Shown here piece by piece: positions 32,285-42,531 of a stretch of DNA of 64,000 bases. Where the stretch lies: assembly GCF_029784165.1 (NCBI RefSeq), contig NC_073694.1, positions 75,163,411 through 75,227,410 on the forward strand, read 5' to 3'. Position 1 is the first letter of the stretch; every line of letters begins with the position of its first letter. The position numbers and the translations under genes were made by a program. Below the pieces are notes generated by a model. The model was not told where the DNA came from. It ran no database searches and was given only the letters and a program-made list of their open reading frames with translations. This stretch comes from Wyeomyia smithii (lineage: Eukaryota; Arthropoda; Insecta; Diptera; Culicidae).

Positions 32285-34574
32285 ATGTTATTTATAAAGA
32301 GAGTGGTAATTTCCCGGTTTCAAGTTCATAATCGGCCTTTTTCTTTGGCATTTACTGAGAAAAAAAGTAAAACAACACCATCCTTCAAACCGAGCGAAGA
32401 TCTACATGAAGATCCTAAGAGCGAAATAAAAATTAATACAAAACCAGCTCATCAGCGTTTAGACAAACGGGAGCCGTTTATGAAAAATATGTTCATTGGT
32501 AAAGTAGATACAGATCTGCTAGTATATCCAGAATCGCTAAATCGCGATGAGCAATCTCGACTTATATCGGAGCGTAAAAATCTGGAGAAATCAATACACA
32601 GTCTGACCAAAGATTCGCATCACCAAAATAAAGAAATTTTTGGATTGCGGTCCCCGCTTCATTTGGGTGGAAAGCAACTCATTGAAACAGAGTTAGCATA
32701 TTTCAATGAACTAATATCTGCAGACATTACCACTGCTATAGTGTCAGGGCAACATAACGCCGTTGTAGAGATATTGAATAAATTCGCTTCTGACCGGTTG
32801 AAATCCAAATGCCTGGAGGATTTAAGCAGTGGTAGCAAAATAGCCACTTTTGCCTTGTTCGAAGAGGAAGCTCCTAATAATACTATGTTCAGTACACTAG
32901 CAAATCCAACTGGAAATGGATGGCTTCTCAATGGAAGTAAATCGTTTATAATTAACGGTGACAAGTCTAGTTATTTGTTGGTACTGGCTTCAACCAAAAC
33001 AGTGGAATTAATGAACAATCAGGATACAACAATAACTGCCTTCCTAGTAGATGTAAACGCCACTGGAGTTCACCAATGTAGTACCGATGAGACACTTGGA
33101 TTAAGTTCCATTAAACAAACCACGTTTAAATTTGAAAACGTAGAGCTTAGTACAGGTGAGAGATTTTTCGAACTGCTTTGATTAGTACGGCAAAATGGGT
33201 TTTGATTTGCTTTCAGACGATATTATCGGAATGGAAGGAAGTGGAGCTCAAGTGTTAGTAGAACTTCTGAAGACAACCCGTATTCAAACGAGTGTGCTAG
33301 GTGTTCAAATAATGAAACAAATTTTTAACCAAATCACTAAACATTGTATCGAAACAAAAACAGGTGCTGGATACGTATTGTAAGTAGTTTCTAAATAAAA
33401 GATGTAAGTTATATGTTCACAACATTACCTGTTGGGAATAGTTTGAGTAAATTCAATTAGAATTAGCGCGCTAGCCCGGACATTGTACCCTAGAGGTCGT
33501 TTAAGTAAAACTTCCTTTGGTTGAATAGTTGAAATCATCTTCGAAGTGGTGTAATTTAAGGGTTTCAATAACAACATGACTTCGATCAAACATATACTTA
33601 GAAATACTAATTTTACATTGAACAACCTTGGAAATCGTAATCTATCATTTGCATATTATTTTTATTACAGAGACATTGAAAACGTCCGGGAGGAGGTGTC
33701 GCGTTCATTGTGCTCTATTTATGCTGCGGAAAGTATGATATACCTAACAACTGGATTACTCGACGATTTTGTTTGCCAAGATGCTGAAATGGAAGTTGCT
33801 TTAACCAAAATCTTCACAAATGAGAGACTTTTACAATTGGCGTTAGTGCCTTTACGATTTATTGGTCCACATGTCTTAGTGAAGAGGAACAGTTTTGAGC
33901 CAATGATACGTGATGCAATGCAGCTCTTCGGTCATGGTGAAACGATGGATTCCGTAAAGTATTTTGTTTCGTTATCGGGAATGCAACATGCTGGGGTAGG
34001 CCTTTATAGAATTTTAAAGTTCCGTCAACAACAAAATTTTCGTTTCTAGATGTCCACTTATGAAACAATAAAAAAGGACAGGAACCCAGCCATGAATCCA
34101 TCCCACGTACTGTCAAAACTTTTCGAGAAAAACACAATCGAGACACCGAAAAAAATCGTTAACATGGAACATTATTTCCACCCGTCACTAGAGCCAGCTG
34201 CGAATCGCATCGAACTTTCTATCATGAGATTGAAACTAGCTACTGAGTGTACTCTATCTAGGCATGGTCTTGAAGTAATTAACCGACACATCGAGCTGGT
34301 ACGCTTAGCCGATATTGCAGTTCTTATTTACGCAATGCTAGCTGCGACCAGTCGGGCATCTCGATCGTACTGTATAGGGTTAGCTCATGGAGACCAGGAA
34401 GTTCACCTAGCAAACACGTTCAGCCACGAAGCCAGCGAGACCGTGCTGCGACTTGCTAGGAATCTTGAAGCGGGACAGTTTATCACAAACGACTCGAATT
34501 ATGATGCCATGGCACGTTATTTGTTTCGCCAAAAGCAGTACTTTTTCGAACATCCGTTAAATAAAAATTTCTAA
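32285..34574 (+). CDS. ACAD9/enigma-like acyl-CoA dehydrogenase family protein
   Basis: Four exons, 32285-33155, 33217-33379, 33671-33995 and 34050-34574, join in phase (1, 2, 0) with GT-AG introns to 627 aa. An Arg/Ser/Phe leader (MLFIKRVVISRFQVHNRPF) suggests mitochondrial import. Family landmarks are KREPFMKNMFIGKVDTDLL (about 60-78), GWLLNGSKSFIINGDKSSY, YAAESMIYLTTGLLDD (exon 3), LSGMQHAG (446-453) and the ACAD9/VLCAD C-terminal part with ATSRASRSYCIGL and LANTFSHEA. Drosophila enigma and vertebrate ACAD9 are the closest families I know; ACAD9 assembles complex I. The usual TEP..GSD flavin loop reads EEEAPNNTMFS. The catalytic FEGTNE block reads HGETMDS, so the Glu base is lost or shifted by one. 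It is likely an assembly factor or pseudoenzyme rather than an active dehydrogenase. The gene is intact. Confidence 0.85.
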
Positions 34575-35458
34575 TTGTAATATAATAACCTCTGGCTTGG
34601 AATATTTTGGAGCATCCAAAAAATAGCAAACCAGTTTTATGAATTCGGGTTTAATTATTCGCTTTTTTCGAACTGATGTATGATAGAAAGAAAAACTTTT
34701 TTAATTTAAAGTGATTAGTTTGGAAGTTATAACTGCATCGGCCATTAGTAGGCTATTACCAAATAGCTCATTGATACTTATGACGAACTTTTCGTTTAAT
34801 TCCATACAATAATAGATCAACTAACTATGCTAAAACTTTGGGATTATTTCGATTTTGATTCTCGCAATTTTTCACATAATCCGGGAAAGGATATCAATTT
34901 GTAGTGCATTTCAACTGAAGATTTACTAGCCAGCAGAAAGTTTTGGGAAATTGAATACAAAACAAGAAATCCACAAAAACGTCCAGAACTCCGGAGAAAT
35001 AACGAAATTTCTACATGATTATATTTTGATGTTTTACAGAAGTCGACTAGAGACTAGACTCGACCATGTAATTCAAAGGAAACAAATTAGGGATGGGTTC
35101 TTAGAAAAGTGTGACCAAACGAGCGCTGCGGCTCACGTAAATAAAGCACAATTCTTTGAGTGCACCAAAACTGGGGTGACAAAGCCCCGAAGGCAGGTGT
35201 CCAGCAAAAGTTCCATATACTTTTCACTTTAGTCGGGAAGACTCTTCACTCATTCAACATAGAAAGAGATAGCATGTTGCCATCCCCCTGTGCGCGATGT
35301 CACCCTTGGTTCGCCCAAACCAAGGGGATGGCAGCTCTTTCTAAACTCTACACGTTTGACAGTAGGCAACATATCGGGGCTTTATTTAAAAACAAAGCCC
35401 CGAGGCAGGCGCCCAACAAAATTTCTCCATACACTTATCACTAGTGAACCTGTATGTT
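34575..35458. other. Intergenic with direct repeat and hairpins
   Basis: No gene. At 35175-35230 and 35392-35445 a direct repeat (AAAGCCCCGAAGGCAGGTG / AAAGCCCCGAGGCAGGCG, each ending CTTATCACT-like) encloses two hairpins: TGCCATCCCC with GGGGATGGCA (35278-35335), and CGGGGCTTT with AAAGCCCCG (35375-35401). It looks like a small non-autonomous element. The ORFs here (34951-35444) show no domain. Confidence 0.45.
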
Positions 35459-35590
35459 AGAGAATCGCCGAGACACTCACCGTTAAGGCAACTGTCAACA
35501 TCAAAACGGATAACGACAATGCAAAATTATACAGCTCGCCTGTTTTGATGTTGACAGTTGCATTAACGGTGAGTGTCATGGCGACTCTCT
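35459..35590. mobile_element. 132-bp foldback MITE
   Basis: Arms of about 50 bp (AGAGAATCGCCGAGACACTC to CAACATCAAAAC at left; GTTTTGATGTTGACAGTTG to GGCGACTCTCT at right) are near-perfect inverses around a 33-bp centre. Such a transcript would fold into a long hairpin. It lies between the ACAD9-like and BTBD9 genes. Confidence 0.75.
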
Positions 35591-35854
35591 TATGTATAAA
35601 CTACCTAATCAGCACCTTCGTAGTCCCGAATTCCGGTATATTAGAATCGAGTTAATGAATACCCATTATTTATATTGTTATTCTATTTATAAGTCTCTAG
35701 ATTATTACAGATTTGAAAATCGATATTTTTTATAAATAAATAAGTTGTTTTATATGCAACCGAACGTATTAGTCAGCGAAAATGAATATTTTTTGTGATC
35801 TCCATTGTCAATATACGTAGTGCAATTGCTTATAAGGAGGTAAAACAGGTTCCT

Positions 35855-38228
35855 CTAGTCTACCAATTCTCGAGTACAAACTGTGCTTTCTCGGCTTGTA
35901 CAAGGTTGCGGATCTAAAGAATCGGAGTTCAAGTTAACGGATGCTGATAATGTTAACCCGCTATTTGATGGCGATTGCAGAGAGTTTCCCGTTAGACCCA
36001 TAAGCAACATCCCATCGCGTACTTCATCCTTGACATATTTAGGATCTTGTGAAGGACACTCGAAATGAACGCAGTGGAAAATCTAAAATTTTAAAATTTT
36101 TATAATAATGCGTAACAGTCTAAAGTTAAAACGATTTGATTTACCTCATTTGCCGTGTTGTGAGTTCCAACTATTTTAATATACACCACAATCCTGGGGT
36201 CAAATGTAAAGTGCTGCCAAGATTTGAGCAGTTCATTACGTTTATCTACGACCATGTCCCATTGTTTCAAATTAGTAGACGTTTCAATATAAAAACTGTA
36301 TGACCGATCATCACAATCCCACAGCAGTAAGCGCAAAGAAGCAACCCAATAAGGCTGTCCAAGCTGTACCAGAATTACACCGCTACCAAGCTGATGACAA
36401 GTATATCCGGAATCCCAGTCATAGTTTTTGACATCGCCGTTCAATAACACATTTCGGGTGCGGCTTACACCTTCTACCACGGTTGCACTCCGTTCTACTG
36501 TAGCCACGTTGAAGTTAGGTGCTAAAATTCCATTTATTACTGGAGTAGTCTTTTCAGTGAACATTGCCTCAAGAGCTACCACATGGAATATCTTGTTGAC
36601 AGTGTTGTGTGTTCCAATCAATCTGATATAGCGCACCGCACGCGATGGAAAATACAGATACTGCCATGATCGACAGTAATAATCTGCATGATCTACTACG
36701 CGATCCCAGTTGGCTTGATCAACGGACACATCCACATAGTACGAATATGATCGAGAGTCTCGATCCCAAAGCAGTATCTTTATGTGATTGATGATGAACA
36801 TTTTGCCCAGTTCGACAATAATTCCTTGTGCGGTAGGCGTATCACTTATTGAATGCCGCGTATATCCTTTATCCATATCGTACGAGTTAGTATCCCCGTC
36901 TAATAATGCAGGTCTATACTCGCCTTGTATAGTGCGTGAATTGAACTCCTTACAAGCGACATTTTCCTCTGGCCCTGAAATACAATAACCAGCAATTTGG
37001 AGTAGTTTGCAAAATTTTTTTAATAACAAACTAGGATAAACTTAAGTCAACTACTTCGATCAATAAAACGCAGGCCAGTAAGCTAATTGCAAAATAGTTG
37101 AAAAAATATGGTATTATATTCCGGTTTAGGAACCTATTGCTTCATCGATACGGTTTGGTAGCTAACTGTTATTGCAGTCAGGCCTGGATTTGAGGGGGGC
37201 AACCTTTTTTTTTTGCTCGTCACCTTCCAGAACGATACCTCTAAATCTTTTAAGAGCGTCTCTCAAACAAATTTGCCCCCAGCGTCTAAATCCGGCCCTG
37301 ATTGCAGTGTAGTGAAATTCTATGGTTTTAACAGAAGTCTATCAACTCTATCTTCTTTTAGAAAAAACGCACGCTTGACAAGTTTTTTACAATACTTACA
37401 TAAGGCACCTCGATACGGTAATTGGCTCGTTGCTGTTTTCTCAGCTATCGCATCTAACAAAAGATCCGGATTCAATATACCTGACGGTCGTACGACATGT
37501 AGTAATTGCTCCAACGACATAAGCGAGAATCGCACCTTTGAAACAACTTCTTCAGCATTCACTCCGTCTCCATTACATTTGCACCAGTCATTTACTGCTT
37601 GAAATATTTGAACCTCTGGAGCGAAAAATGAGTTGCGTGCCAACAAACTGCAGATAGAGTCCTGTGAAAGGTTTTTAAACGTCTCATGTTGTAAAATTTC
37701 TCCCGCGTTACGATCCAAAAAAGAATGACAAACGTTGGTGAGTCCTTCTAAACCAAATAACTTTGCCGCATCCAAAATCGCGCAAACGTTGTTCAAGGAC
37801 AGGACTTGACGCAAGTAATCTGAGATAGCAATTTCTAAGTCAGTAAATCCATATTGATTTGCCAGGCCAAGAGTATCCAGAATATTCTCTTCCTTCATTT
37901 GCGCCAAAGACATATTTCCTGAGTATATATATTTCAATAACGCCTTAAAAGCTTTCAATGGTATCTCCAGATGAATTTCATTTTGGTTTGTTTCCGACAA
38001 TCCACCATAAAGTAAGGCTCGGAAGTACTCACTGCGAGCTGCCAATATTACCCGATGAGCTGGTAATTTTTCGTTTTCTACAATGAATGTTACGTCGGAA
38101 TAGTCGTGAGACATGCAGAGTTGTGCCATTTGTTCACTGAAACGTGCCGTCAACGCTACTTCTTCGATTCCTGGTTTATTTACGGGTGACAACAGAGGAC
38201 CAGCCATTTTATGACTCTGGCTGCTCAT
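35855..38228 (-). CDS. BTBD9: BTBD9, BTB-BACK protein with two discoidin-like (F5/8 C) domains
   Basis: Exons 38228-37400, 36974-36145 and 36082-35855 join in phase (1, 0) to 628 aa, matching the family length of about 610-720. The BTB domain is at about 35-140 (SDVTFIVENEKLPAHRVILA, YFRALLYGG), the BACK domain at about 145-245 (ILDAAKLFGLEGL, QDSICSLLARNSFFAPE). Two F5/8 type C-like domains follow: PEENVACKEF to YIRLIGTHNTVNKIFHVVA, then RSATVVEGVSRTRNVLLNGD to YIKIVGTHNTANE, finished by FHCVHFEC in the last exon. BTBD9 is a cytosolic/neuronal Cullin-3 adaptor linked to sleep and iron homeostasis. The start MSSQSHKMAG is the first ATG; the frame is open upstream to a TTG only. The 425-bp first intron holds a hAT MITE. 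Intact. Confidence 0.95.
37179..37300. mobile_element. 122-bp hAT MITE in BTBD9 intron 1, perfect 8-bp duplication
   Basis: CAGGCCTGGATTTGAGG at left, CTAAATCCGGCCCTG at right, flanked by ATTGCAGT on both sides (37171-37178, 37301-37308). A longer relative is at 48943-49134. It sits at least 120 bp from either splice site and should not affect splicing. Confidence 0.85.
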
Positions 38229-38980
38229 CGCTGGTGCTGGTAGCTCGTTGGCGCAGCACAACGAACAGCACAGCACATCCAAAGGCTTAGTCGCAGCTAT
38301 GTCGTATGAAAAATATTCCAGCAAGGTTAAATTCTTAATTGAAAGCTGAAAAAAAAAATATTTTATTTTCTATGACAATCCATGTCGATTGATATAAAAA
38401 AAAGATTCGTCAGCTGGAACTGTTTGATAGCAACACTAGACAAATAGATGACTCATGAGTTGTTTTGTGAAAATCGATGGCATGTTTTGAACAAAAATCT
38501 GATACTTACAAAAATACACAATTGACTCGTTGTTTCTGAAGTTATTCGTTGTTTTAGTGGTTTCCTATACACGTATAATGTTGATTCTTTGTAAATAAAC
38601 GACAAATTACCTGCTACGTAGTTCAATCAAAACAATTAGTGATGTGATCATGTCATGAATTGAGGGATTTTCATTTTTATTCATTCGTGACTTTTTCAAA
38701 GACGTGAACGAAAACTTCAATGTAAACTATAAAAGGGAAAAGGGTGATTATTAGAGATACTCAGAGAAACAGATAAGCGATGAAAAACACCGCTGATTTG
38801 GCAACTAGGTTTCACATATCAGAGGTGCCAGATGTCTTCTCAAAGCGCAATGTTGACTTACTTTTTTATCGACTCGTATAAGGAACCATTTAAATATTAC
38901 ATAACGCGGAATTTGGCAATTTTCAATACCCACCTACCCCCATGTAACGCAATTTTACATGTTTGCCACATGCAATATAA
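38229..38980. other. BTBD9 upstream region, no gene recognised
   Basis: AT-rich, containing the likely BTBD9 promoter. At 38740-38835 a stretch (GATAAGCGATGAAAAACACC, GCCAACTAGGTTTCACATATC-like) is the inverse of 59226-59300, so it is a dispersed repeat fragment. Confidence 0.45.
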
Positions 38981-39340
38981 CCACATACATAAGACATACG
39001 TAACACTGGCGTTTTTTCTGGTACACGTTGCCCCATAGTACTTCGTACCTCGCCCTGTCAAACTGCTGGATAAATAATGAACAAAATGAATTTTCTTTTT
39101 CTCGGCCTTATCGAGCCCCAAAGAAAATCCCATAAGGAACTGTCAAAAAGTTATTTACAAAATCAATGCAGAATTTTCGAGTAGGAACGAGACAAATGCA
39201 GGGCTGCGCAAGTACACTGCCTTTAAAAACAATTCAAACAGAGGTTTTTTTACAGAGGTTGGTACTTTCGAGTAGTTCATTTTGTACCAACTTATTTGGA
39301 AGATTTCTTCCTGAGTGTTACGTATGTCTTATGTATGTGA
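38981..39340. mobile_element. CCACATACATAAG MITE, complete copy with TATAA duplication
   Basis: The left end is CCACATACATAAGACATACG (38981) and the right end is the inverse CGTATGTCTTATGTATGTGA (39340). TATAA flanks both sides (38976-38980, 39341-39345). The 360-bp body has CACGTTGCCCCATAGTACT, AAAATCCCATAAGGAACTG and GTACCAACTTATTTGGAAG, the same in all family members. Non-coding. Confidence 0.85.
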
Positions 39341-39489
39341 TATAACGCTCCGCTGAATACCCCCTCCCCACCCCCTAGAGCGTTATGTATTATTTGAATG
39401 ATCCCTAACTGATGGTGACGGTGGAAGTCCTGGGGAATAATAAAGTGCATCACAAAAACCGTGAAGGTGTTAAATTTGTGTGTTTATTA
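39341..39489. other. Short spacer, nothing recognised
   Basis: Between two MITE copies. A CCCCTCCCCACCCCC run at 39361-39376 and a segment (GTGCATCACAAAAACCGTGAAGG) whose inverse occurs at 58820-58850 are the only marks. Confidence 0.4.
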
Positions 39490-39795
39490 CCACACATATA
39501 AGACATACGTAACACTCAGGAAGAAATCTTCCAAAAAAGTTGGTACAAAATGAACTGTTCGAATGGTACCACAACATACATAAGACATACGTAACACTCA
39601 GGAAGAAATCTTCCAAAAAAGTTGGTACAAAATGAACTGTTCGAATGGTACCACCACATACATAAGACATACGTAACACTCAGGAAGAAATCTTCCAAAA
39701 AAGTTGGTACAAAATGAACTACTCGAATGGTACCACACTCTGAATAAAATCTCTGTTTGAGTTGTTTTTGAAGGCAGTGTACCTGCATTTGTCTC
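39490..39795. mobile_element. CCACATACATAAG MITE, 5' part with triplicated end, split by copia
   Basis: Three successive units of about 80 bp, each CATAAGACATACGTAACACT followed by CAGGAAGAAATCTTCCAAAA and GTACAAAATGAACT, begin at 39490, 39574 and 39654. The body then runs to GCATTTGTCTC, where the copia LTR begins. The remainder of the MITE resumes at 44639 (GTCTCGTTTC). Confidence 0.75.
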
Positions 39796-39945
39796 TGTTG
39801 ATATGTTGCGACAATACAATCACAGTAGGTGTCGTTGTTAAGCAAATATCGTAGTAGCCTTAAGTAACTGTTAGTTCAACAGAATTTCATTATTGTTCCA
39901 ACTGCCAACCGGAGTAGTTTGTTCTACGGCTCTAACCAGTTAACA
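39796..39945 (+). repeat. Copia 5' LTR
   Basis: Begins TGTTGATATGTTGCGACAAT and ends CTAACCAGTTAACA; matches 44485-44635 over its length. Such LTRs normally hold the promoter and poly(A) signals; I cannot point to a TATA box with confidence. Confidence 0.88.
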
Positions 39946-39999
39946 ATAGGCCATATCAGTTAACAATGAAACCAAGTTTCAAGCTTTATTCAAACGAAC

Positions 40000-42531
40000 A
40001 TGGCCACTCCAACGTCAAGTTCCTTGCTAGGCGGAGGAGATGCTGCACCGATTCGGATGTCCAGTTCGTCAAGTCTGCCGTCAATACAACTTCTGCTAGG
40101 CCGCGAAAACTGGCCGACGTGGAAGTTTGCGGTCCAGACGTTCTTGGAACTGGAAGATCTTTGGGAAGCAGTCAAACCGAAGTCGAATGAAGACGGAACA
40201 CTGGCGGTCGTGGATGCGTTGAAGGACCGGAAAGCCAAAGCGAAAATAATTCTTTTATTGGATCCGGTGAATTACGTACATGTGAGGGAAGCTACTTCTG
40301 CGAAGGATGCGTGGTCAAAGCTAGAAGCAGCGTTCGAGGACTCTGGTTTAACCCGGAAAGTCGGCCTGTTGAGAAAGCTTAAAACAACGTCTCTAAGCAC
40401 CAGTGACTCCATGGAAACGTTCGTCAACAGTATCGTAGAAACGGCACACCAGCTACGAGGAATTGGTTTTGCAATCAGTGACGAGTGGATTGGAACTCTC
40501 CTATTGGCCGGATTGCCTGAAGAATACCGACCAATGATTATGGCACTTGAGAATTCCGGAGTAGCAATTACCGGAGACATCATAAAAACTAAACGGCTGC
40601 AGGAAGTTCGAGTACCTACGTCGGGAGCTGCATACGCAAGTAACAGGCCGTGGAAAAAACAAGCCAAGAAGAATGAAGAACCGAATCCGTCATCTAGCAA
40701 AGGACCAAAGTGTAGGCGATGCCATAAATTTGGCCATATTGCAAAGGAATGTTCTTTAAAAGCTCCCAGAAAGAGTATAGCGTGGTATACGGTGTTGTCG
40801 GCGTTCGAGGAAGACAACAACGACTGGTATTTTGATTCAGGTGCTTCAAATCATTTCGCCAAGTCGGAACGGTCCTTAGAGAGCCCCTCGAGTAGCAGTG
40901 GTACAGTCCTTGCCGCCAACGGAGGATCAATGAAGGTAATCGCCAAAGAAAGCATGAAATTGAAGCCAGAATGCTGTCCAGATGATCCTATCGTAGTGCA
41001 TGATGTCCAGGTGATTCCGGAACTTTCGACAAACTTGCTTTCGGTGAATCAGATTGTCAAACGTGGACATACGGTTACATTCAGCAAGGATGGCGTTAAA
41101 GTTTTTACCCCGAATGGCGAAATAATGGCTACTGGAAGTAGGAAGCGTGACCTGTTCAAGCTGGATCAGTTACAGTCATCAAAAATCTTGACGTGTTCGT
41201 CCCAAGAGAGCGCGGAGCTGTGGCATAAGAGGCTAGGTCATATCAACTACGACAGTCTGCAAAGGATGAAAGGTGGCCTAGTTTCCGGAGTCGAGTATTG
41301 TACGTCGCCCAGAAAGAGCGAAAAATGCAAGATATGTGCTATGGGTAAGCAAACACGTTTGCCGTTTAGCAGGTCGGGAACACGAGCGTCAGATCTGCTG
41401 GAAGTCGTCCACTCGGATATTTGTGGACCTATGGAGGAAGAGTCGCTGGGTGGAAGCAGGTACTATTTGACGTTCACAGATGACAAATCTCGTCGAATCT
41501 TTGTGTATTTTCTGAGGGAAAAGTCAGCGGAAAGCGTGTACAACGCGTTTGAAGTTTTTCGTTCCATGGCCGAGCGACAAACCGGGAAGAAAACGAAGAT
41601 GCTCCGAACTGATAATGGGAAAGAATTTACGAATAGAAGACTAGAAAACCATTTGAGTAGTTTGGGAATCCGTCATCAGACAACGGCGGAGTACACACCG
41701 GAACAAAATGGACTAGCTGAACGAGTAAATCGAACCATCGTCGAGCGTGCACGGTGCATGCTCTTTGAAGCGAGTCTGCCAAAAACGTTCTGGGCCGAAG
41801 CAACAGCAACGGCCGTGTACCTGACTAATCGATCTCCAATTAAAGGACACGAGATGACACCAGAAGAAATGTGGTCCGACAAGAAGCCCAACCTAGCACA
41901 CGTTCGAGTCTTCGGTTCAGAAGCGATGGCACATGTTCCCAAGCCGAAACGCAAAAAGTGGGATGCAAAAGCGTACGAATGCATACTCACTGGATTTGAC
42001 GAACAAACAAAGGCTTACCGTTTGTGGGACATACAATCCAAGAAAATTGTCAAAAGCCGAGATGTCACGTTCATCAGCGAGAAAGGAGAGGAATTGTCGT
42101 CAACTTTTAAAGCTCAGTTAATGGCACATGATCGTAAAATAGTCCGTTTAGATCTTGGTGATCCATTTCCTCTCGAAGACTTCTCCAAAGTAAGAGAAGC
42201 ACCACACGAAAATAAAGACGCAATAAATAACAACGATGATGATGAACCGATAGAGAACGACGAATCAGGCACTGATGAAGATTATGAAACTCCAACGAGC
42301 GACGTGACCGTATCTGCGCTCCCCCCGCAAACATCTTCAAATCCACCCGAGTCACAGGTGTTGAGGCGAAGCGGAAGGGAGCGCTATCTGACAGGCAAGT
42401 TAAAAGATTTTTTATTTTCGAGCAAAGGACTGCCCTCCGATCATTTTTCAGACAGCCAGTCCGAGCTTAGTACCAACAAGAGCACTGGAGAAAGCTGCGA
42501 CAGTCCTGAACATGACGCAAGCGCACACTAG
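40000..42531 (+). CDS. Copia Gag-protease-integrase polyprotein (843 codons)
   Basis: True ATG 55 bp after the 5' LTR. In order: Gag of the UBN2 type (ENWPTWKFAVQTFLE), a CCHC zinc knuckle CRRCHKFGHIAKEC (about 238-251), an aspartic protease active site WYFDSGASNHF (D about 278), GAG_pre-integrase (LWHKRLGHINYDSL) and the integrase core with Asp 472 (HSDICGP), Asp 537 (RTDNGKEF) and Glu 573 (NGLAERVNR), spacing D-64-D-35-E. An acidic C-terminal region follows. It stops at TAG 42529-42531; the same frame then continues straight into RT, so the stop lies inside what should be one polyprotein. It makes virus-like particles and integrates copia cDNA in active relatives. Confidence 0.9.
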   Translation: MATPTSSSLLGGGDAAPIRMSSSSSLPSIQLLLGRENWPTWKFAVQTFLELEDLWEAVKPKSNEDGTLAVVDALKDRKAKAKIILLLDPVNYVHVREATSAKDAWSKLEAAFEDSGLTRKVGLLRKLKTTSLSTSDSMETFVNSIVETAHQLRGIGFAISDEWIGTLLLAGLPEEYRPMIMALENSGVAITGDIIKTKRLQEVRVPTSGAAYASNRPWKKQAKKNEEPNPSSSKGPKCRRCHKFGHIAKECSLKAPRKSIAWYTVLSAFEEDNNDWYFDSGASNHFAKSERSLESPSSSSGTVLAANGGSMKVIAKESMKLKPECCPDDPIVVHDVQVIPELSTNLLSVNQIVKRGHTVTFSKDGVKVFTPNGEIMATGSRKRDLFKLDQLQSSKILTCSSQESAELWHKRLGHINYDSLQRMKGGLVSGVEYCTSPRKSEKCKICAMGKQTRLPFSRSGTRASDLLEVVHSDICGPMEEESLGGSRYYLTFTDDKSRRIFVYFLREKSAESVYNAFEVFRSMAERQTGKKTKMLRTDNGKEFTNRRLENHLSSLGIRHQTTAEYTPEQNGLAERVNRTIVERARCMLFEASLPKTFWAEATATAVYLTNRSPIKGHEMTPEEMWSDKKPNLAHVRVFGSEAMAHVPKPKRKKWDAKAYECILTGFDEQTKAYRLWDIQSKKIVKSRDVTFISEKGEELSSTFKAQLMAHDRKIVRLDLGDPFPLEDFSKVREAPHENKDAINNNDDDEPIENDESGTDEDYETPTSDVTVSALPPQTSSNPPESQVLRRSGRERYLTGKLKDFLFSSKGLPSDHFSDSQSELSTNKSTGESCDSPEHDASAH

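Noticed and set aside
35375..35401. Hairpin CGGGGCTTT/AAAGCCCCG as a transcription terminator
   Set aside because: A rho-independent terminator has no meaning in an insect nuclear genome; it is better seen as part of a small repeat.
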